The notes beneath the pieces are model-generated. The model made no database searches. It worked only from the letters and a program-made list of their open reading frames with translations, and was not told where the DNA came from. DNA of 64,000 nt from an uncultured Draconibacterium sp. (GTDB taxonomy: Bacteria; Bacteroidota; Bacteroidia; Bacteroidales; Prolixibacteraceae), in assembly GCF_963676815.1 (NCBI RefSeq), contig NZ_OY781365.1, positions 3,444,501-3,508,500 of the forward strand. Direction: 5' to 3'. The position numbers were made by a program, and so were the translations under genes. The first letter of the stretch is position 1, and each line of letters begins with the position of its first letter. Below are positions 63,542-64,000 of the stretch, in pieces.

Positions 63542-64000
63542 TGAATTATATTTTAGGCATATCGGCGTTTTATCACGATAGTGCAGCGGTTTTACTGGCT
63601 GACGGTAATATTGTTGCAGCTGCGCAGGAAGAGCGCTTTTCTCGTGTGAAGAATGATGCTTCATTTCCGGTAAATGCCATAAAATATGTTCTAAATGAAG
63701 GTGGAATTGACCTTGAGGAACTGGATATAGTAAGTTTTTATGAAAAGCCGTTTCTGAAATTCGAGCGTTTGCTGGAAACCTATCACGCGTTTGCGCCAAA
63801 AGGAGTTGTAAGCTTTGTTAAATCGATGCCGGTATGGATGAAGGAAAAGCTTTTTCAGAAAAAAATGATTACCGATGAGTTGAAAAAGTTGGGAACGTTA
63901 AATGCTCAGCTTGTTTTTCCCGAGCATCATTTATCGCATGCAGCAAGTGCATTTTTTCCGTCGCCGTTCGAAGAGTCCGCCATTCTTACCATCGATGGAG
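63541..64000 (+). CDS. Carbamoyltransferase (NodU/TobZ-like), N-terminal part, truncated by window end
   Basis: The visible 153 residues have the N-terminal domain of the NodU/CmcH/TobZ carbamoyltransferase family: YILGISAFYHDSAAVLLADG, AAAQEERFSRVKND and FPEHHLSHAASAFFPSP, the last containing metal/nucleotide-binding histidines. The enzyme should transfer a carbamoyl group from carbamoyl phosphate via carbamoyl-adenylate to a hydroxyl on a sugar or natural product. The start is coupled to DUF5989 (TAATG). The C-terminal YrdC-like part lies outside. Confidence 0.93.
   Translation, partial: MNYILGISAFYHDSAAVLLADGNIVAAAQEERFSRVKNDASFPVNAIKYVLNEGGIDLEELDIVSFYEKPFLKFERLLETYHAFAPKGVVSFVKSMPVWMKEKLFQKKMITDELKKLGTLNAQLVFPEHHLSHAASAFFPSPFEESAILTIDG

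Noticed and set aside
1..64000. tRNA, rRNA, tmRNA or known riboswitch
   Set aside because: None was recognised by eye on either strand; a covariance search would settle this.

Overview
The window looks like a chromosome segment of a Bacteroidota bacterium, probably a marine or sediment member of the Marinilabiliales/Prolixibacteraceae type. The phylum call rests on an adjacent SusC/SusD pair, Bacteroidota-restricted small families (DUF5522-, DUF3667- and DUF6249-like), a CcrA-like metallo-beta-lactamase, Bacteroides-type mobilization genes and a moderately AT-rich composition. The family-level placement is inference. No rRNA or tRNA gene and no CRISPR array was seen.

Layout. 1-6.5 kb: the end of an LVIVD-type protein, a lytic transglycosylase, uvrA, and a TGS-domain/uridine-kinase fusion. 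6.5-7.0 kb: a non-coding block bracketed by two related palindromes. 7.0-11.3 kb (all minus strand): GH53 galactanase, MFS transporter, CcrA-like class B1 metallo-beta-lactamase, then a small two-gene unit of unknown membrane proteins bounded by 15-bp inverted repeats and two large imperfect palindromes. 11.6-11.8 kb: about five 41-bp imperfect direct repeats upstream of a DUF6261-like gene. 12.8-31 kb: mostly housekeeping, namely NDH-2, GH3 glucosidase, PfkB sugar/nucleoside kinase, deoxynucleoside kinase, GH3-auxin-type adenylating enzyme, CvpA, fmt, a Wzy/Wzz-like polysaccharide pair, tyrS, an ECF sigma factor with a membrane partner, and a LysM glucosaminidase. 31-43.7 kb: a 1206-residue hybrid histidine kinase, cytidine deaminase, RluA-type pseudouridine synthase, panB, two paralogous beta-barrel outer-membrane proteins flanking a DUF5009 acyltransferase, and dnaK.

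43.7-55.9 kb is an integrated mobilizable element. It carries an excisionase-like regulator, a tyrosine integrase, a hipBA toxin-antitoxin pair, a replication/maintenance block (membrane protein, HTH protein, winged-helix protein, DnaC-like ATPase) and two mobilization modules with different relaxases, separated by an IS110-family insertion. The non-coding DNA upstream of the IS110 transposase holds two copies of an RNA-like fold. Their helices differ in sequence but keep pairing, which is the most striking non-coding signal in the window. The candidate oriT regions of the two mobilization modules share a perfect 17-bp motif in opposite orientation.

56-64 kb: a SusC/SusD outer-membrane uptake pair, an intrinsic terminator ending 7 nt before the next start codon, and then a tightly packed set (SGNH/TPR protein, SxtJ-like membrane protein, DUF5989 peptide, carbamoyltransferase) that continues past the window. 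That set is probably involved in modifying an extracellular glycan or secondary metabolite.
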